A stretch of 64,000 bases of DNA from Microglena sp. YARC (taxonomy: Eukaryota; Chlorophyta; Chlorophyceae; Chlamydomonadales; Chlamydomonadaceae), in assembly GCA_022414725.1 (NCBI GenBank), contig CM039464.1, positions 29,513,968-29,577,967 of the forward strand. Direction: 5' to 3'. Shown here piece by piece: positions 60,368-64,000 of this stretch. The notes under the pieces were generated by a model. The model searched no databases. It was not told the DNA's origin and worked only from the letters and a program-made list of their open reading frames with translations. Position 1 is the first letter of the stretch, and every line of letters starts with the position of its first letter. The translations under genes and the position numbers were made by a program.

Positions 60368-60683
60368 TCCCTTCACGCATGCTTCGTATCCGTTCCTGGG
60401 ATGGTGGAAAGCTAGCCCATCTAACTGCAAGCTGGCAAGCTACATGAATGCCTAGCTCCCCATCAGCAGCGCCGCCTTGAGAGAGCTGAATGCATGTTCA
60501 GTGAGTAGAAGAAAGGGAGCTGCATGGGCTGGACTGGAATGGGCTCGGGGTATGAGGCATAGACTAGCATGGGCATGGGCTGGAGAAGGTACATACGGCG
60601 TTATGATGCAAAACTTCGAGACTACACACACACACATTGAACGTCTCCACATTATGTTTACAATACTTTCTGATGGTTGGCAC

Positions 60684-60784
60684 CAGGGTACTACTTTTTG
60701 CCAAATTGGTCAGCGCCTAAAGCGCACAAACGTCAAAGAAGGCAGCGCGGCAACACGCAGCCGCGCACGCTTACTAGTACCCTG
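60684..60784. mobile_element. hAT-type MITE, copy 2
   Basis: A 101-bp element with CAGGGTACTA and TAGTACCCTG ends and a perfect 8-bp direct repeat GTTGGCAC (60676-60683 and 60785-60792). The interior shares AAATTGGTCAGCGC and TAAAGCGCACAAACGTCAAA with copy 1 but is internally deleted. Confidence 0.92.
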
Positions 60785-60792
60785 GTTGGCAC

Positions 60793-61261
60793 CAGTGAAA
60801 GCACACGGGCTGGCCCCCTAACCCACATAACAAGGCGCACCGTATTTTGTTCTTACTGCCCAAGACGGCGAGCAGCCAAATTGCTGGCTGCAGCTATGTT
60901 ACCAAGTCCAAGTAAATTGTGACATGGGGGAGCAAGATCGAAGGACAAGCTAGGGGGGGGACACATAAGATCCAGAAATGTGCGCAGGATGTGCGCTAGT
61001 CCTTGAACTTGGTTACATGACCATGCGGCAGTACACCGGCATAGTAGATTGGTAATACATTACATTCCATCATAAATTAAACTGTCTGCAGCCTTGCGAT
61101 TACATTCTGCAACCAGGAGTGTGGTGTAGCAGTGATCGTGCTACCCATGTTTACTTGCCCGCAGATGGTGAGCTGCCCGAGGTCAGATTTTTGTTATGTC
61201 GCAGATGCAGATTTGGGAGTCTGCCAGAACACCCCTGGTTGGTAGCAGTCAAGCAAGCACT
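60793..61261. other. Intergenic sequence 3' of RPN6
   Basis: Apart from the inverted block at 60855-60920 already noted, I see unique sequence with no gene. Confidence 0.35.
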
Positions 61262-61426
61262 GGACTATGCCACGACCCTCTGAGATCGTGAGAAAAGGGT
61301 GTCCACAAAATGTCCCATGGACTCAATAATGCCAAGAGATGTAGGGTACACCTTCTCTGCCGCTGGGGGGTCGCAGATTTCAACAGAGCCTGCAACCTGG
61401 CTTACACTGGTAGGGCGTACACTGCA
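61262..61426 (-). repeat. Duplicate of the RPN6 terminal exon in its 3' flank
   Basis: A ~168-bp tandem copy of the last exon's 3' two thirds (minus strand GCGGCAGAGAAGGTGTACCC, TACATCTCTTGGCATTATTG and GGTCGTGGCATAG), directly after the native stop. It retains a stop at the same place but starts without the MILDKKF segment. Confidence 0.9.
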
Positions 61427-61597
61427 CTATGCCACAACCCTCTGCGATCGAGTGAAAAGGGTGTCCACAACACGTCCCATGGACTCAATAATGCCAAGAG
61501 ATGTAGGGTACACCTTCTCTGCCGCTGGGGAGTCGAAGATTTCAACACAGCCTGCACCCTGGTCCAGAGTACCTTCAAATTTCTTGTCCAGAATCAT
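61427..61597 (-). CDS. RPN6: RPN6 terminal exon
   Basis: After CACACGCAG the exon encodes [40 protein letters not shown] and [16 protein letters not shown], then TAG. It is the end of the PCI domain and the C-terminal helix that packs in the lid helical bundle. Confidence 0.93.
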   Translation of the reverse strand: MILDKKFEGTLDQGAGCVEIFDSPAAEKVYPTSLGIIESMGRVVDTLFTRSQRVVA

Positions 61598-61939
61598 CTG
61601 CGTGTGAGGGTGCGTGCGTGCGTGCGTGTGAGGGTGTGTGTGTGCAAGCAGGCACCCTGCACAGGCGCGTCAATTAAAAGCCCATACTCCCCCCTAGTAC
61701 TTAACCCGCAGAACAACAAACCCTTCCTCTCACACGAGAGAGCTTGTTTTCAAGCACATCAACTGACCCATTGACCCCCGCCCTTTATTAGCCAATCCAA
61801 CCTCGTCACCCAATCCACAAACCCTCCCTCTCACCTGAGAGAGCTTGTTCTCCACGGTTTCCAGGGGGAGCTGGATGAGAGAAGCTACGTGGGACATCTC
61901 CACTCGGCTGAAAGGCTCGATGATTCGGATCTGTTGTCA

Positions 61940-61992
<53 letters not shown>

Positions 61993-62037
61993 GGGGGGGG
62001 GGAGTTGGCAAGATAGGAGGGAGGAGGACAGGGTGGT

Positions 62038-62083
<46 letters not shown>

Positions 62084-63208
62084 GGGGGGGTCTCAGGGGC
62101 ATAACCAGCATGTGATACCAGTGCTGATGTTCAACAGCAGTTGATGCAAAAGGACAAGAAAAGCGACGGAACATGTGCACACAACTGTTTCTTTTTGGGG
62201 CTACACATAGCAGCTTCCAGCCAGCTCCATTAGCCAGCTACTGGGGCAAGACCCAAGCTTTCAGCTGCATTGGACTACCTGTTATGTCATCATTAACAAG
62301 CACTAACTAGCTTCTGGGATTGTAAGACTGCACACCAAAGTCTGCTTCATTAAGGTTTCACAATTTGCATTCAGATGGGTCATCTGTAGCAACACCCACT
62401 TATTGAAAGCTGAAAACTGAACAGGCTTTTATTATCATTCTCGATGCACCGTTTCCACTCAAACAGCCGTAACTTTGGCTAGGGTGGCCCGATGGCCTTG
62501 AGGTATATTCCTCTGGAATTGTAGGTCTGTGGCAGATCATGGGGTCCAATAGGGCACCAGGATAATGCAACCACCAACACCACCACCACCATCAGATTCA
62601 CATCCCCAAGAGCATACATAATCAATTAATCATACACATGACTGCTCACCAAGTTCTGCTCTATCAGAGTTCCGTACAAAGCATTCAGATGGGTCTGGAT
62701 CACCGGGTCCAATAGGGCACCAGGATAATGCAACCACTACCACCACCACCACCTCCACCACCAGATCCACATCCCCAAGAGCATACATAATCATACACAA
62801 GACTGCTCACCAAGTTCTGCTCCATCAGAGTTCCGTACAAAGCATTCAGGTGGGTCTTGATCACCGGGTCCAATAGGGCACCAGGATGATGTAACCACCA
62901 ACACCACCAATACCGTCACCTCCACATCCCCAAGAGCATACATAATCATACACGAGATTGCACACACCAGAGTTTCATACAGAGTTTTCAGGTGGGTCTT
63001 GATCACCGGGTCCAATAGGGCACCAGGATAATGTAACCACCAACACTACCAACACCTCCACCAACAGATCCAAACCCCAAGAGCATACATAAACATACAT
63101 GAGACTGCTCACCAAGTTCTGCTCCATGAGAGTTTCGTACAGAGTGTTCAGGTGGGTCTTGATGATAGGGTCCTCAGTCAACTGGGGCCCGTACTGGGTT
63201 AGGACGTC
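61427..63208 (-). CDS. RPN6: 26S proteasome regulatory subunit RPN6/PSMD11 (3' part, 3 exons)
   Basis: Exons in transcript order are 63208-63113, 61930-61835 and 61597-61427 (stop), all joined in phase 0. They encode [40 protein letters not shown] and [39 protein letters not shown]. These are the characteristic PCI-domain and C-terminal helix sequences of RPN6, a lid subunit that braces the lid to the 20S/ATPase core. The conserved (I/V)IEPFSRV and GTLDQGAG motifs are present. About 120 C-terminal residues are covered; the N-terminal TPR-like part lies beyond base 64000. The stop position matches the usual RPN6 end. The C-terminal wording resembles plant/green-algal proteins more than animal ones. 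Confidence 0.93.
61835..61930 (-). CDS. RPN6: RPN6 exon: PCI winged helix
   Basis: Bounded by TGACAACAG| and CTCTCAG|GTGAGA, 32 codons: [20 protein letters not shown] then [12 protein letters not shown]. IEPFSRVxxxH is the best conserved RPN6 PCI motif. A ~150-bp TG/G microsatellite (61940-62085) adjoins the acceptor. Confidence 0.93.
61940..62085. repeat. TG/G microsatellite
   Basis: Two (GT)n tracts, each ending in poly-G, lie immediately upstream (in transcript sense) of the RPN6 PCI exon. Confidence 0.98.
62320..63112 (-). repeat. Donor-site copies of the RPN6 exon 63113-63208
   Basis: Three clear ~155-bp copies (62649-62740, 62807-62895 and 62962-63045) and a decayed one near 62345-62395 repeat, on the minus strand, GACCCGGTGATCAAGACCCA, CCTGAATGC and GAGCAGAACTTG|GTGAGC. 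Two keep the donor intact; the copy at 62962 has lost it. CACCAC microsatellite and AAGAGCATACATAATCATAC-like text separate the units. Confidence 0.9.
63113..63208 (-). CDS. RPN6: RPN6 exon: [20 protein letters not shown]
   Basis: The exon lies between AACTTTGCAG| and GAACTTG|GTGAGC, 32 codons in phase 0: [20 protein letters not shown] then [12 protein letters not shown]. This matches the linker helix before the IEPFSRV motif of RPN6. It is the most 5' complete copy and the only one with an acceptor, so the copies further downstream are probably not exons. Confidence 0.9.
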
Positions 63209-63848
63209 CTGCAAAGTTCCATACATGCATTCATACATTTAGGTGGCAGGTTGCGAGCACGGTAAGGCAGTGCAAGATGTCGCCGGGAGACATGAAACAG
63301 TGCTGGACACTGGAGATGACGACTGTGTGAGGTTCTGTTTATAGAACAAGACAACGTTACACGGTTGGGTCGGCCATTAATATGACCGATCCCAGCTCTT
63401 AGAAGGCGAAACAGAAGACCTAATGCCACAGTTTAGTACATATACATATATGTATACATATATATGTACACTATACATATACAGTTTAGTACACGTCTTC
63501 ATGTGTAGACACTTGTTATACATGATGTTATATCACGTATAACGGTATCAAGATAAGAGAAGGACAGCAAAGCAGTAATGTAGCAGAATGCTGACACACC
63601 AAGCAGAATGAACAAAGCAGGCATGCGCCCAAGGTGCTCATATCAATAAGGTGCTTGTTTCAATTTTGTCTGCTGGCGTAGGGTCCTGGTAATAAAACAT
63701 ATGTTAAATATATTAATATGTGAATCCTGGACCTAGTATTGTACTCGATAATCAGTGCCGCGGCTGGGTATTTGTTCATCCAACTGTGTTCCTCATTCAC
63801 TCAATTACAACAAGCAACAGTCACGTATCATGTTGGTCCACTGTGTCT

Positions 63849-63892
<44 letters not shown>

Positions 63893-64000
63893 ATCTCTTT
63901 ATCTCTCTTTATCTCCCTCCATCTCTTTCTTTCCCCATCTCAGCTAGTCTATAAGCTTTGGATTCTCATCCTTTCTTTTCTTTGGACGGGGGGCAGGAGG
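63209..64000. other. RPN6 intron; TA and CT microsatellites
   Basis: ATATAC-rich sequence (63435-63485) and (CT)n (63857-63935) are visible. No further RPN6 exon is recognised before the window ends. Confidence 0.5.

Overview
The window is nuclear DNA of a eukaryote. Coding sequence is split into short exons with GT..AG introns, there is a C-terminal fragment of the 26S proteasome subunit RPN6/PSMD11, and there are two kinase-domain genes of the TKL/receptor-like type common in green algae and plants. The RPN6 tail and the kinase style suggest a chlorophyte or prasinophyte alga; this is an inference, and the species is not identified. No prokaryotic operon, CRISPR array or rRNA was seen. The 1,000 Ns at 37537-38536 are a scaffold gap, and roughly 29.7-41.2 kb looks like poorly corrected long-read sequence.

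Layout. (1) Minus strand, about 2.4-11.0 kb: five exons of a membrane-anchored protein kinase (TM segment, Ser/Pro/Thr-rich linker, glycine loop, VAVK lysine, alphaC region). Its C-lobe lies beyond base 1 and its 5' end upstream of 11.0 kb. (2) 13.7-19.1 kb: a 1.7-kb inverted duplication around a 2-kb spacer; each arm carries a version of the same unidentified exon. (3) Plus strand, 21.1-29.7 kb: seven exons of a membrane protein with a proline/tyrosine-rich tail, apparently carrying three single-base indels. (4) Plus strand, 38.7-54.75 kb: the C-lobe of a kinase-like domain with a degenerate catalytic loop (no HRD), a DYG motif and no visible APE. It may be the 3' part of the gene in (3), joined through the gapped giant intron. 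(5) 54.8-61.4 kb: intergenic DNA with SINE-like and hAT MITE insertions. (6) Minus strand, 61.4-63.2 kb: the last three exons of RPN6, continuing beyond base 64000.

The striking feature is how the introns are built. In all four genes, exon-intron junctions (the last 15-100 exon bases plus the 5' splice site, or the 3' splice site plus the first exon bases) are duplicated in tandem into the adjacent intron, from one extra copy to about 85. Two stop-codon regions show the same behaviour. This explains most of the minisatellites in the window and is the best candidate for something undescribed. Exon calls rest on GT/AG boundaries and on codon phase agreeing between consecutive exons; no transcript data were available.
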